Shown piece by piece: positions 24,827 to 34,499 of a stretch of 43,235 nucleotides of DNA (the stretch's first letter is position 1; every line of letters starts with the position of its first letter). Source of the DNA: CAVWDU01 sp963840725. GTDB taxonomy: Bacteria; Pseudomonadota; Gammaproteobacteria; Pseudomonadales; Halieaceae. The translations under genes and the position numbers were made by a program. The stretch covers positions 1 to 43,235 of the forward strand of contig CAWIZY010000024.1 of the NCBI GenBank assembly GCA_963840725.1, given 5' to 3'. Under the pieces are notes generated by a model that worked only from the letters and a program-made list of their open reading frames with translations, was not told the DNA's origin and made no database searches.

Positions 24827-27109
24827 TCAGAACGAGAGGGTAATTCCGACCGAGGGCACACGCCCCAGCAAGCTTTCGTAGTCGGGCAATAATTCGTAAC
24901 CGCCTTCGACTTCCTCGACATCGAAATCGATGCCAGCGATATTCTTGTGATCCGTGATATTGACGATATCTGCGTAAATCTCCACCCGCCAGCGTGGCGA
25001 CTGCCAGTGCTTGCGCGCACTGATATCCAATGAAACATAGTCGTCCAACTCAGTGTTGTTGAGCACGCTCTCTGCGGGTATCACCGTGTCTTCCGGTACG
25101 AAAGAAGGCATTAGCGTGGATCGCCAGCCTGAGTGCCAGGTGAGCGCCACGGAAAAACTGAAACTGCTTTGCTGCCAAACCAGACCCGTATTGACCGTGT
25201 GCTGCTGTGACCAGCGACGATCTACCCACTCCTTATTGATTCGATCGCGCGCATCCATATAGCTATACCGAAAGTAGCCACTCAAAGGGGCCGAAAACGA
25301 GACCCTGGCATCCAGGTCCATGCCCTTCGCCTCGGCCTTATCTGGCCACAGTGCGACTCGATCCGGTTCCATTTCCGGTAGCAATACGAAGGGGTTGAAG
25401 ATGTTTTCGAAGCGACCTTTTTGGTCACCGTAGCGCTTGTAGTAAAGCTCAGCGACCAGTTCCAACCCCTCGCCTTGCCATTGGATGCCGGCAACGGCCT
25501 GGTCCGAGTGCTGAGGCTGGAAGAACTGTGTAAGGCCATCGATCACCTGTAATTCATGTATCCCCTCTTGCTGGTGAAAGCGTCCAACACTGAGGCGAAG
25601 TTGGGTCGTGTCGTTCCACTGGTAGCCAATGCCAAATCGAGGGGACAGCTGCTGTTCGCTGCTCTGTTCAAGATAGTAATTCTGAAAATCCCAACGCAGG
25701 CTCGGCTGAATGGTCAGGCGGGGGCTGATGTCCCAGTCCAATTGTACATAGCCCCCGCCGGACCAGCCGTTTGGATTCACGTCTATGTTGCGTACGATTT
25801 CTTCCTCGGCACCCAAAATTGTAGCCAGATCGCCCCGATCGATCAGCGCACGGTGCCGGTAGTCGCCGTCGTTGTACTCCAGTTGCCAGCCGAATTCCCA
25901 GAGAGTGTCGGCAGTGATAGCGGACCAGTCATTACGCAGTGCCAGGCGTTCTACCCGCTGCCGATGATCAAGGAACCCGCCCTTCCCCGGGTCTTCTTCA
26001 TCCAATTCGAAACTCGCTTGTTGTTTGTCGCGCGCAAAGTCTAGCCAGGACAGAGTGAAACGGCTCGCCAGTTTAGAATTGAGCCGCCAGTTAGCACCTG
26101 CCCATGCATAGCGGGTGTCAATCAAGGAGGAGGCCTGTTCTTCAGTATCTTTAAAGACTATGTCGTCCTCCGCCCACGCCAGGCCGGCGGTAATCTCCAG
26201 ATTGTCCGCCATATCGAAATTGATGCGGGCGGCTACGTCGCTGTACACCGGGTCGCCGGAGCGGGTGTCAATGTAGTCAGTAAGAGCTGTGAGATCGCCA
26301 TGGCGCAGTGACAACAGCCAGCTGGCGGGACGTTCCTCGCCAAGCTCACCGCGTGTGTGGACGAAGTTGGAAAAGGAGGAGATACCGACGTCTGTGTTGT
26401 AGTCGTCCTCGGTCCATTGGTTGCGAATATCCATCACGCCACTCATGCGATTGCCGTATCGTGAGGGGAAGCCACCGGTATACACATCCAGTGACTCGAT
26501 GGTGTGGTAGTCGATGCTGCTGTAAGCACTGTGGTAATCCGCCAGGTGAAAGGGTTCCAGTAGTTCAACGCCGTCTTGCATCACCAGCAGTTCGTCCTGC
26601 AGGCCGCCTCGAATTCGCGGTTTGGCAGATACGCCTGAGGATGAGACCCCGGGGAGGCGCAGGGTAGCGCGCAGTGCGTCCGAGCCGAGGGTGGGCACCA
26701 GCGTCAGGTCTGCTGGTGTAAAGGAAAAAGCCGATTGCGTCATACCGATATAAGGTAGTTGGTGTAAGCTCCCGGTCACGATCATCGTCTCCAGCTGCGG
26801 TCGGACAAGTTCTCTTTCTGGGGATGGTGGCTCTGCGCTGGCTGCGGTGCGCTTCACGACCCAGACCGAGTCGACCCGCTTAAGCTTAAGCCCCAGCTTC
26901 TCAAGCTCACGACGCAGCGATTCCAGATCGCGGGTCTCTGCGGTAACTAGCTGGTCGTCGTTGATAAGAGCGGAACTGTATACGATGCGCGTCCCGCTCG
27001 ATTGGAGTGACTCAATCAGCTCGACCAGTAACACTTGCTGCGATTCCGCCACCACCCATTGAGTTTGGGCGAGGTACAGCATGGAAGCGATAGCTACGCG
27101 AAAGGCCAT
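24827..27109 (-). CDS. TonB-dependent outer-membrane receptor with STN signalling domain
   Basis: This protein of 760 residues has a signal peptide (VAIASMLYLAQTQWVVAE), then an STN domain at about 25-85 (ELIESLQSSGTRIVYSSALI, then LEKLGLKLKRVDSVWVVK), as in FecA-type transducers. The plug spans about 105-225 (GVSAKPRIRGGLQDELLVMQ, SRYGNRMSGVMDIRNQ) and the 22-strand barrel runs to the end (SLLGRVPSVGITLSF, terminal Phe). The ligand is unknown; no siderophore or heme signature is visible. It is convergent with the sigma/FecR pair, unlike the usual co-directional order, and divergent from the acidic secreted protein at 27247, which may share its control region at 27110-27246. Confidence 0.92.
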   Translation of the reverse strand: MAFRVAIASMLYLAQTQWVVAESQQVLLVELIESLQSSGTRIVYSSALINDDQLVTAETRDLESLRRELEKLGLKLKRVDSVWVVKRTAASAEPPSPERELVRPQLETMIVTGSLHQLPYIGMTQSAFSFTPADLTLVPTLGSDALRATLRLPGVSSSGVSAKPRIRGGLQDELLVMQDGVELLEPFHLADYHSAYSSIDYHTIESLDVYTGGFPSRYGNRMSGVMDIRNQWTEDDYNTDVGISSFSNFVHTRGELGEERPASWLLSLRHGDLTALTDYIDTRSGDPVYSDVAARINFDMADNLEITAGLAWAEDDIVFKDTEEQASSLIDTRYAWAGANWRLNSKLASRFTLSWLDFARDKQQASFELDEEDPGKGGFLDHRQRVERLALRNDWSAITADTLWEFGWQLEYNDGDYRHRALIDRGDLATILGAEEEIVRNIDVNPNGWSGGGYVQLDWDISPRLTIQPSLRWDFQNYYLEQSSEQQLSPRFGIGYQWNDTTQLRLSVGRFHQQEGIHELQVIDGLTQFFQPQHSDQAVAGIQWQGEGLELVAELYYKRYGDQKGRFENIFNPFVLLPEMEPDRVALWPDKAEAKGMDLDARVSFSAPLSGYFRYSYMDARDRINKEWVDRRWSQQHTVNTGLVWQQSSFSFSVALTWHSGWRSTLMPSFVPEDTVIPAESVLNNTELDDYVSLDISARKHWQSPRWRVEIYADIVNITDHKNIAGIDFDVEEVEGGYELLPDYESLLGRVPSVGITLSF

Positions 27110-27246
27110 GTTCTGACTTTAGGTGCCGAACGCAGCGACGTCAAAGTGTACTGCGACGAGCATCATTTAAAATATCATTCATAAATTCCGACAGATTGCT
27201 TCAAGGCTGTGCCTCTACATAGGTGAACAATACGGAGGATACGGAT

Positions 27247-28368
27247 ATGTTCAAACCTGAATTTAAAATGACTCTGCTGGGCGCGGCGATAGCTGCCCTG
27301 GTTCCACTGAATTCAGCCCTCGCAGCACCGGGCTGCGAAAAGAGCGCACGCTTGATGGCCCGGTCTTGTAGTGCTGAAACAACCGAGGAACTCACCGCCA
27401 CTCTCGCAGCCTGTAACGGGATAAGTGATCGAGAAGAACGCGATGAGTGCAAGTCCGAAGCGAGGGAGGAAAAGCGGAACGCAGCCGATGACTGTTCGGA
27501 TCAACAGGAGGCGCGGCTTGATGCCTGCGACCTGTTGGGAGAAACGTTCTACGACGATCCTCTGGTGAATGAAAGCATTAGTTTCGTCGACCCAGACGAT
27601 ATTGGTGAGGGCGATATTTACGCCAATAACCCCTACGTGATCCTTCAACAGGGCCATACGCATGTGCTGGCCAGCGAGGAGGAGATCGTGGTTGTGTATG
27701 TAACAGAAGAGATTCGCGAAATACAGGGCGTGCCGTGCCGGGTTGTGGCCGATGTGGTCGTTGAACAGGAGTATGATGAAGAGGAGGACGAGTGGGAGTA
27801 TACGCCGATAGAGGTTACAGACGATTGGTTTGCCCAGGATGTCGATAGCAATGTTTACTATTGCGGTGAAGTCGCACAAAACTTTGAGGACGGAGTGTTG
27901 CGCGATCTGGATGGCTCCTTTGAATCCGGTCTGGACCTGGCCAAAGGTGGTTTGCTGACGTCGGCGATGCCTTCCGTAGGCGACATCCATCGAGGCGAAT
28001 ATCTGCTGGGAGAGGCTGAGGACATTGTTGCCTACCTGTCCGTAGACGACGCTATGCCCTCAGAGGAAGAAGGTGGAGAGAACAAAGTCTTTCCCTGCGA
28101 TGGCGGCTGCCTGAAAACCTTTGACTTCTCTCCCCTTGAACCGGAGAGCACGGAATACAAATACTACCTGCCCGGCGTCGGTTTTGTGCTGGCAGTATCA
28201 ATGGAAGACGGTGAGATCGAAGAGGACGGCCGCGAGGAGTTGGTGTGCACCGGCGACTCCCTGGACGTCTTGTTTGAGGAAGAATGTGGGATCGAGGACC
28301 CACAGGAGCTACTGGAAGACCTCTGCGAATATCACAACGAGTTCTGCGACGATGATGATTGGGATTGA
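27247..28368 (+). CDS. Acidic, cysteine-rich secreted protein of unknown function
   Basis: This protein of 373 residues starts at ATG 27247, with GGAGG about seven bases upstream; a GTG at 27223 lies before that site. The signal peptide (MTLLGAAIAALVPLNSALAA) is followed by a Cys/charged helical segment (CNGISDREERDECKSEAREE, DDCSDQQEARLDACDLLGE) and a long, strongly acidic part (EEEDEWEY, EEEGGEN, ending EFCDDDDWD). About 14 cysteines suggest several disulfides or metal binding. No family is recognised. Its position, divergent from the TonB receptor and beside an ECF sigma/FecR set, suggests it belongs to the same stimulus response; a metal-handling role is a guess that fits the downstream CorA-like gene. 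Confidence 0.8.
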   Translation: MFKPEFKMTLLGAAIAALVPLNSALAAPGCEKSARLMARSCSAETTEELTATLAACNGISDREERDECKSEAREEKRNAADDCSDQQEARLDACDLLGETFYDDPLVNESISFVDPDDIGEGDIYANNPYVILQQGHTHVLASEEEIVVVYVTEEIREIQGVPCRVVADVVVEQEYDEEEDEWEYTPIEVTDDWFAQDVDSNVYYCGEVAQNFEDGVLRDLDGSFESGLDLAKGGLLTSAMPSVGDIHRGEYLLGEAEDIVAYLSVDDAMPSEEEGGENKVFPCDGGCLKTFDFSPLEPESTEYKYYLPGVGFVLAVSMEDGEIEEDGREELVCTGDSLDVLFEEECGIEDPQELLEDLCEYHNEFCDDDDWD

Positions 28369-28384
28369 GCTATAGCTTTCGGCT

Positions 28385-28413
28385 GCTGCTGCCCCGGAAT
28401 CAGAGGCAGCAGC
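28385..28413. terminator. Hairpin between convergent genes
   Basis: GCTGCTGCC (28385-28393) pairs fully with GGCAGCAGC (28405-28413) across an 11-base loop, 17 bases after the acidic protein's stop and before the convergent CorA-like gene's stop. It could serve both strands. There is no clear T-tract. Confidence 0.45.
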
Positions 28414-28472
28414 GGTCGCACCAGGGTTGGGTGGTTAGAGTTTCTACTTTCACCACGATAGCGGGCATTCGG

Positions 28473-29429
28473 TCAGAGCCACCGGATTTTTCTGAACAGG
28501 AACAACATGGAAACCGCCATCACCACCATCAACGCCAACAGTGAAAAATACGCGTATCGCCAACCCAGCTCCGGCATGTGCTCAAAGTTCATTCCGTAGA
28601 TTCCGGCCATAAAAGTCAGCGGCACGAAAATTGCCGAAATGATGGTGAGAATTTTCATGGTCTGGTTGAGGTGGTGGGACGCCAGCGAAATATGGCCCTC
28701 CACCAAGTCGCTGCACAATTCATAGTACATGTTGCACAGGCTATATACGCGTTCACAGCGATCATAAACATCACGCCGAAAATGACTGTACTCGTCGTCA
28801 CCCTCGCCCAGGAAGGGACTGCCCTGGCGCCAGATCAAATCAGCTAACGCATGGTGATAGCTGAAAATCCGCCGCAACTTGCGCAACCGCGATCGATAGG
28901 CCACCAATTCCTTCATATCCACTTCTGAAATGTCTGCCAACAGGCCGTCTTCCAGCTCCGCCAACCGTTCTTCAAACTCAAGCAGGGTATTCAGATAACG
29001 ACCACAGGCATAATGAAACAGTCGCAGCGCCAATTGACCCGGATTTTCCAGGTTGTGCTGTTTCTCCTCGCGCTTCCAGAAATACTCGACGCTGACTGAT
29101 TTGCCCCGATGCACTGTAATGACGGAATTAGCACCGATCCACATCCCTATTTGCTGCGGTTCCAGCTCCAGGTCCAGGTCCAGTCGAGCAATACCCCGAA
29201 ACAGGATGAAGGTATTGTCGGTAAAGTGTTCGATCTTGGGTGGATGGCGAAGCCGGGCGGAATCGGTTATTGCCAATTGATCACAATCCAGTGTCGCCAG
29301 TAATTCGGCTACCTCCGGGGTGAGAGTTCCTTCAACATCGAGCCACAAGTGACTACCAGGCTCATCCTGCCAGCGGGCGACGAGCTCTTCGCCACCTTCA
29401 CTGTAGCTCCCATCCCCATGCCGTATCAT
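28473..29429 (-). CDS. CorA/ZntB-family divalent metal transporter
   Basis: This inner-membrane pentameric channel-type transporter for Mg, Co, Ni or Zn has 318 residues, the typical length. A large cytoplasmic domain with a long stalk helix (LLEFEERLAELEDGLLADIS) is followed by two C-terminal membrane segments. The signature is YGMNFEHMPEL, with the GMN motif. The first-helix sequence is TIISAIFVPLTFMAGIYGMN and the second is YAYFSLLALMVVMAVSMLFLF, ending in basic RKIRWL. The start is set at ATG 29429 (MIRHGDGSY); a TTG four codons upstream sits better behind GGGAG and is possible. GMN together with a ZntB-like N-terminus leaves Mg import or Zn transport open. Confidence 0.9.
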   Translation of the reverse strand: MIRHGDGSYSEGGEELVARWQDEPGSHLWLDVEGTLTPEVAELLATLDCDQLAITDSARLRHPPKIEHFTDNTFILFRGIARLDLDLELEPQQIGMWIGANSVITVHRGKSVSVEYFWKREEKQHNLENPGQLALRLFHYACGRYLNTLLEFEERLAELEDGLLADISEVDMKELVAYRSRLRKLRRIFSYHHALADLIWRQGSPFLGEGDDEYSHFRRDVYDRCERVYSLCNMYYELCSDLVEGHISLASHHLNQTMKILTIISAIFVPLTFMAGIYGMNFEHMPELGWRYAYFSLLALMVVMAVSMLFLFRKIRWL

Positions 29430-29563
29430 TGATCTTATCAAACTAATAACTCCCAAAACCGCGGCGGTGGCATCCTCGCAATGCGCAGGTTTACACCAAC
29501 TGTGCTGGCACATCAAGGTATTGGTCCTTCTGGCGCCCGGCAGGCCAGTGGACTGGCGCGCCG

Positions 29564-31714
29564 TCAGGGAGGGGTTTCGCTGCCAATTGCGCCGAATCCG
29601 CTGCGCAGGTGCAGATCCCGCTGAGGGAAAGGCACCTCGATCTCGTACTTGCGCAGCATGTCGTCAATTTCCCATAAATACCGCGCCTGCACAGCGCCGG
29701 GCCGTTTCACGGCATCGGGGTTTAACCACACGACCAATTCGAAGTTCAGACTGCTGTCACCGAACTCGACAAACCAGAGCTGCGCGGTCCGCTGCGTATT
29801 GCCGGTGAGCGTAAGCGGCACCTCGCTCGCGGCTTCCAGGGCCGCTTTGCGAACCAACTCCTTATCGGTACCGTAGGCCACCCCAAACGGGATGTGAATC
29901 CGCCGGTAAGCTTCGCGCATGGTCCAGTTAGTCACCCGGCTATTAACGAATTCGGAGTTGGGCACCACGATGTCAATGTTGTCGTTGGTAGTCACCAGCG
30001 TACTGCGCATATTGATTTCCCTGACCTCCCCGGTGACCCCGGATTCGAGCTCTACGAAATCACCGATCTTAAGGCTCTTCTCAAACAGTATGATCAGCCC
30101 CGCAACAAAGTTGCTTACCAGGGTTTGCAACCCGAATCCGATGCCAACCCCCAGCGCGCTGGCAAACAACGCGAACTTGGTGAAATCGATCCCGATGGAA
30201 GAAAGGGCGATCATCAATCCTATGGACAGAATGGCATAGTGCAGAATTCTACTCAGCGTATAAATCGACCCGGTGTTGACCGTCTTGCGCTTGGCGGCGA
30301 TTCTCTGGAGTGCACCTCGAAGCAGTTTGGACAACCACCACGCGATGGTGAGAATGATCACCATCCTGAAGATATCGAGCGCGGTTACCGGTGCGCCGCC
30401 CACTTCGAAGAGACTGGTACTGACCCACTCGTTTACTTGCACCCAGCTGAGGTCGGCCAGATCTTCGGCCACCTGCAAACCGCGCGACATGGTGCTCTCC
30501 CGTGTGCGCAGCAGCGAATCGAGGAGGTCACCGAACTGCCTGGCACGGATGAGCTGCTCTTCTATGTCACGCAGGTCCGTTTCGGTTGATACCGCCATCT
30601 CGGCCCGCAGTTTGAGTAATTCGGCCAGGTTCTGGTCGCCCTCATCAGGGATCCGTGCAAGTGCTGTCTCGCGACTCCGGGATGTGCTTGCTCGCCAATC
30701 AACCAGCTTTGATTGCACCTGCTCGAGTTGCTGCTGATAGCTTCGCAAGTAGTCGCGATCAGCCCCCGGATCAGCATTATTCTCGGCCCGGATGCGCGTC
30801 AGTATTCGTTCCACGATACTGCTCTGGGCGCCGACGATTTCCTGCTGCGTAGCCTGGACATCAAGCGCAACGAGGCGCTGTGCCGCCAGCTTGTCACGCG
30901 CCTGTTCATCGGGTGTCAGGGCCAGCGCTCCGCTCTGGGCCAATTGAGCCTTGAGAAGCTTTATCCTCAGTGCCTCAGCCGCTTGCTCAGCTTCCGCTCT
31001 CTTGAGGGCAGCTGACTCTATCGCTTCAGCAGATGCCGTTAGCCGCTGGGCCGCAGACTCAACCAGGCCCTGCAGATTGTCGATTTCGTTGCTCTTGGAC
31101 GCGTTTTTCGCCCGCCGCCAGGCCAGCTCTCGTTTGCCCAGCTCGAGTTGCAGCCTGGATTGCATCAGTTCGAGGCCACGCCGCGTGCGCTTCGGAGAGG
31201 CCACATCCAGCGCCCGATAGTCAACCTTCAACTGGTTCAATCCTCGTTGACCGGCCGCAATAGCTCGCTCCAACAGGTCGATCTCCTGAGATTCCTCCGC
31301 GTACTCAACACCGGCCTTGCGCAGCGCCTCGATCAACTCGCGGATCTCTTCAAGGGTATAACTCTCTTGAGCCGGCAGCGCCAGCTCCGGTACCGGGAGG
31401 GGTGCCTGACTAAATTTCTGATAACGAACAAGGTTGCTGATCACAGCATCTGTCAGCGCCACCAGACTGGTTTTTTGGTCCGCCAGGAACTGCTCTCTCA
31501 GCACAGTCAGTCGCGCTGTTGCGGTTTCTATTCTCTGGCCGATTAACTCGGGGGGGTCTTCAGCATCGGGGACGAAGTAATCCCACCAGGCCGCCTCCAG
31601 CAGGGAGGGGTCCGGGGGCAAATCCTCTGCATATACCCCGACAGCACCCAGACTGCCCAGAAGGGCGAAGAGCAAACATAGCAAGCGTAATCCATTCAAA
31701 GTACTGTGTTCCAT
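29564..31714 (-). CDS. MscS-family mechanosensitive channel with long periplasmic coiled coil
   Basis: This protein of 716 residues has its start set at ATG 31714 (MEHSTLNGLRLLCLLFALLG), which gives a signal peptide ending near VYAEDLP; an ATG at 31765 adds a polar extension. Residues about 35-430 are predicted periplasmic alpha-helical coiled coil (many Glu/Arg/Leu heptads, e.g. ALKRAEAEQAAEALRIKLLK), as in MscK-type proteins but shorter. Membrane segments follow (DIFRMVIILTIAWWLSKLL, ILHYAILSIGLMIALSSIG). The pore helix region is FASALGVGIGFGLQTLVSNF, then the MscS beta domain (FVELESGVTGEVREINMRST). It would release solutes on hypo-osmotic shock. Confidence 0.92.
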   Translation of the reverse strand: MEHSTLNGLRLLCLLFALLGSLGAVGVYAEDLPPDPSLLEAAWWDYFVPDAEDPPELIGQRIETATARLTVLREQFLADQKTSLVALTDAVISNLVRYQKFSQAPLPVPELALPAQESYTLEEIRELIEALRKAGVEYAEESQEIDLLERAIAAGQRGLNQLKVDYRALDVASPKRTRRGLELMQSRLQLELGKRELAWRRAKNASKSNEIDNLQGLVESAAQRLTASAEAIESAALKRAEAEQAAEALRIKLLKAQLAQSGALALTPDEQARDKLAAQRLVALDVQATQQEIVGAQSSIVERILTRIRAENNADPGADRDYLRSYQQQLEQVQSKLVDWRASTSRSRETALARIPDEGDQNLAELLKLRAEMAVSTETDLRDIEEQLIRARQFGDLLDSLLRTRESTMSRGLQVAEDLADLSWVQVNEWVSTSLFEVGGAPVTALDIFRMVIILTIAWWLSKLLRGALQRIAAKRKTVNTGSIYTLSRILHYAILSIGLMIALSSIGIDFTKFALFASALGVGIGFGLQTLVSNFVAGLIILFEKSLKIGDFVELESGVTGEVREINMRSTLVTTNDNIDIVVPNSEFVNSRVTNWTMREAYRRIHIPFGVAYGTDKELVRKAALEAASEVPLTLTGNTQRTAQLWFVEFGDSSLNFELVVWLNPDAVKRPGAVQARYLWEIDDMLRKYEIEVPFPQRDLHLRSGFGAIGSETPP

Positions 31715-32505
31715 CCAGTTGCATACGAGATCGTGTTGACGACCCTGAAAGACCGATAGCAGCATACCATGGCGCGACCCACCCCGGCTGCTTCATGGGT
31801 GTAATGCAGGCAAACAACACCCGCACACCCGCCGCGGCTAGCAGCAGCGACAGGAATGGGTGACTTGAATTCTGGGAGGTTAAAAACTGTTAACTTCAAC
31901 CAATGCAGGGCGTATTGTAGCGAATTTTTCGAGTTACCGGATACCGCCTGAGTTAGCATTTCGCCGCAGACAACTGTCGCCGCATGGGCAAGTTGCAAGA
32001 GTGCGCTTTGCTCTGGACGCTTGAGGGCGCCGCTCAACGCGCGAGCAAGATCCGGTTGATTACCGCGAGGCTCCCGGCCTCACTGACTTTTAAGAGGGTT
32101 CCGGGGTCACAATGGCACCGGCATCCTCATCATTGCCCAGCCTTCAGTGTGGATGCAAGCTGAGAGCGGATGGCCTCCAGGGAAAGTGCTGAAAATACAT
32201 GGTTCATACGATTGCTCCTGCTGCGGTGGGCAAAAAATATTGCCCTCACAGTGTTAAGCAAGAACAGGGCGAATTAATGCCCATGCAGCAAGCAAAAATT
32301 TTACTCACCCGCCACCCTTGAGACGACTCGCTACCAGGTAGATGCTGCTCAGGAGCCCGGGTGCGAAGTCGCGTGCTCCCTTTTTTGCGCCCCGTTTTTT
32401 GCGCCCCGTTTTTTGCCTACCCATTTTTTGCCTACCCGTTTGTCCGTTCTCATCTTTGTTCACAATTTTTGGGCAAACCCTGGTTCTTGTTCTGCTTAAA
32501 AATAA
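31715..32505. other. Long stretch with no supported gene
   Basis: About 790 bases follow the channel gene's start. No domain is recognisable in any frame. A 25-codon frame at 32130-32207 on the minus strand (MNHVFSALSLEAIRSQLAST...) has a GGAG eight bases upstream and might be a small gene or a broken start. A T-rich tandem repeat lies at 32378-32441. The gap probably holds decayed sequence. Confidence 0.5.
32378..32441. repeat. T-rich ~14-bp tandem repeat, about five units
   Basis: Successive units read CCCTTTTTTGCG, CCCCGTTTTTTGCG, CCCCGTTTTTTGCC, TACCCATTTTTTGCC and TACCCGTTTGTCC. The six-T runs are kept in four units. It is a small slippage-type array with no evident coding role. Confidence 0.8.
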
Positions 32506-32901
32506 AAGGCGGCTGTTGCTGGTAGGGGGAATACCCAGGTACTGGCGGATGTCCAGGGATATTACTACCGTGCGGACACCGGGGAGCTGTTCAATGGCCT
32601 GCAATACGAAACCCGCAGTGAGCGGGTGATTCTGCCCAGAACGGACGTTTCATTGAACGTAGTCAAGTTGAGAATGTTTACACCCCACCCCGGTCACGTC
32701 ATCGTTAACGCGTCATCGCGACTGACCACTTCTCCAGAAGTCTTCGTCGAATGTTCACTGAAAAAAGATGACCCCACGGATTTTACAGTGCTGGCCAGAG
32801 TGGGTAGCACCCAAGCGTACCTGTCCTCGGGTATTGCTGTTACTGGAGCTTACCCGGTAGAGGCTGGGACCAGCACCTTCTACTACAATTGCGCCGCTTA
32901 A
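32506..32901 (+). pseudogene. C-terminal remnant of a secreted protein (unknown)
   Basis: The frame is open from 32506, just after two TAA codons, to TAA at 32899. It begins with NTQVLADVQGYYYRADTGEL, which matches the 'IxDVxGYY' ending pattern found in secreted repeat proteins such as the one at 37790. It then has a beta-rich domain with two cysteines ending YYNCAA. Within this frame the first good start is GTG 32626, which would cut the DVQGYY motif off. No signal peptide or ribosome-binding site is evident. It is probably the 3' end of a larger secreted protein whose 5' part has been lost. Confidence 0.5.
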
Positions 32902-33545
32902 GGCCCCTTCGCTGCAAATCTATATGACAGTATCATCACCGTCATCACAATCAGGGCCCCGCCCACGTTGGAGGTAGTCATTGCCGTTTCGGTATGAACG
33001 TCGCCAAAGATTTGCCGTATCTGTTCGATGGATTCGAGACAGGTCTGGTAGGCCATTACCTCATCGCCGGTGGCGAGATAGATGTTGGCTATATTCTCTT
33101 TAATGAAAGCGATTCGCGGGTGATCATCGCCCAGCAGTTTACGGCGCAGGGTGAGCACCTCTGTGTAGGTGTCCCTGGCCGCAACCGTCTCTCCATGTGA
33201 CTGGTACTGGGTACCCAGTGCACTGATAGCGGGTAACGTGTCGGGGTGCGCGCGCCCGTGGATTGCCGTATACATGGCAATTGACTCATGCAGCCTGGCC
33301 TCGGCCGCGGAGAAGTCACCGGTCAGTGTGTACAACCGGCCAAGCACCGAGAGAGTGGCGGCAAGGTCGACACTGCCCGTCGGCGTCTGCTCTCTTTGCA
33401 CCTGTGCAGCCGATAGAAACTGCTGTTCGGCCAGATCAGCGATTGCAGGCTGGCCCCAGAAGCCTCAACACGCTTGTGAAGCGACTGTATCGCCAGCTCT
33501 AGTCCACTGAAAACATACGCAAGACTGGTCCCAGGGTATCTCAAT
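32898..33545 (-). pseudogene. TPR (kinesin-light-chain-like) protein fragment
   Basis: The main frame (33401 to 32898) contains tetratricopeptide repeats with the kinesin-light-chain pattern: LGRLYTLTGDFSAAEARLHE, HGRAHPDTLPAISALGTQYQ, then TLRRKLLGDDHPRIAFIKEN. These repeats often sit behind bacterial Ser/Thr kinases. Further upstream, another frame reads GLELAIQSLHKRVEASGASL and the frames are broken near 33430-33450, with a TGA in the main frame. No start, signal or kinase domain is found. It ends with a hydrophobic tail (ALIVMTVMILSYRFAAKG) unlike the family. A decayed fragment is most likely. Confidence 0.65.
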
Positions 33546-33908
33546 CGGTTTTAGTCAGTTAGTTGTGGACGAAAAGCGCCGAAACCCGCTTATGCTGTTA
33601 TAGCCAAAGTGCAATGTAAGTCACCCGGGCATTCAGACATGCAGGTGGCTCAAACGGGATCAAAACTGTAAAGACCGTACAGGCATCACACTCCTGCACC
33701 GTTTCGTGAGCAATATTTCATCAGCCTACCTGAACGTAATTTATGGGCAAATCAACCGTCAAATCTATTCCTTACATCCGCACGGAGTACAAATCTATAC
33801 GATGTATCCCAAACAGAACCAGCTTCGATAGACAATCCTGGCCCGGCACACTTCGTCACAACACCAGGCCGTAACTATAGGATCGGGGTTTCGGAGGGGT
33901 CGGGTTTC
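33546..33908. other. Gap with open frame running into the next gene
   Basis: The frame of the gene at 33909 stays open back to 33672 without an obvious start. In another frame ATG 33743 begins MGKSTVKSIPYIRTEYKS. These could be the true N-terminus of the downstream gene split by an indel, but homology is needed to decide. Confidence 0.35.
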
Positions 33909-34403
33909 ATGCACAGACACCGTACCAGTCAAATCTCGCAGGGACAGCATGCCGGCAAAGCACACAGGAACTTCCGGTGGCTGCACTGGCAGAAGGGTAA
34001 GATCACCTATCTGCCCGTGGCTGGTCCAGATATCCTTACAGGACCTATGTCCGGTTGCTGGGTTGTGATTTTTTCCATGGCTGGGGTCAATTACGTTGCA
34101 CATATAGGCACAGCCGCTCCTGGCTCCGTCGAGACTTTGCAGGTAAAGGCTGCTTGGTCGGCCGCGTTTCAGGCCGGGACGGTCCAACCAATTTCCGCTT
34201 TTCAACCTCACCGGTACTTAGCAGAATCGAAAATTGGCACAGCCACCAATTTTGGCGTGGTCACAGCGGACCGGAACATGTACGCACTGCGAGCGACTGC
34301 GCCAAATACTTTCAACAAAACTCTCAATGAGATCACGGCCATGGTCCCGGTCGGAGATGCCAAGTCAGAACCGGGAGACCCGGGAAAGGCAAATTTCATC
34401 TAA
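33909..34403 (+). CDS. Hypothetical protein
   Basis: This 164-residue protein has no recognised domain. The most structured part is GPDILTGPMSGCWVVIFSMA followed by VNYVAHIGTAAPGSVETLQV, which has a single buried-looking Cys and His. The C-terminal half (KIGTATNFGVVTADRNMYAL, LNEITAMVPVGD) alternates beta and loop and looks like real coding sequence. ATG 33909 has GGAGGGG some twelve bases upstream, but the frame is open further 5', so the start is uncertain. There is no signal peptide from this start. It is isolated between decayed genes. Confidence 0.55.
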   Translation: MHRHRTSQISQGQHAGKAHRNFRWLHWQKGKITYLPVAGPDILTGPMSGCWVVIFSMAGVNYVAHIGTAAPGSVETLQVKAAWSAAFQAGTVQPISAFQPHRYLAESKIGTATNFGVVTADRNMYALRATAPNTFNKTLNEITAMVPVGDAKSEPGDPGKANFI

Positions 34404-34499
34404 CACAATCGGTTGATACTACCTCGCTTGAAAGCACCGTCGCAGCAGAGAAATCGATGCTTTGTCAAGATAACAGGTCGGTCTGTCGAATAGCTATGG

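Noticed and set aside
29894..30589. Plus-strand frame of 231 codons inside the MscS-type gene
   Set aside because: It is antisense to a strongly supported channel domain; no motif and no ribosome-binding site.
32130..32207. 25-codon minus-strand frame with a GGAG upstream
   Set aside because: It is too short and without similarity or context; it could be a broken gene start. Not called as a gene.
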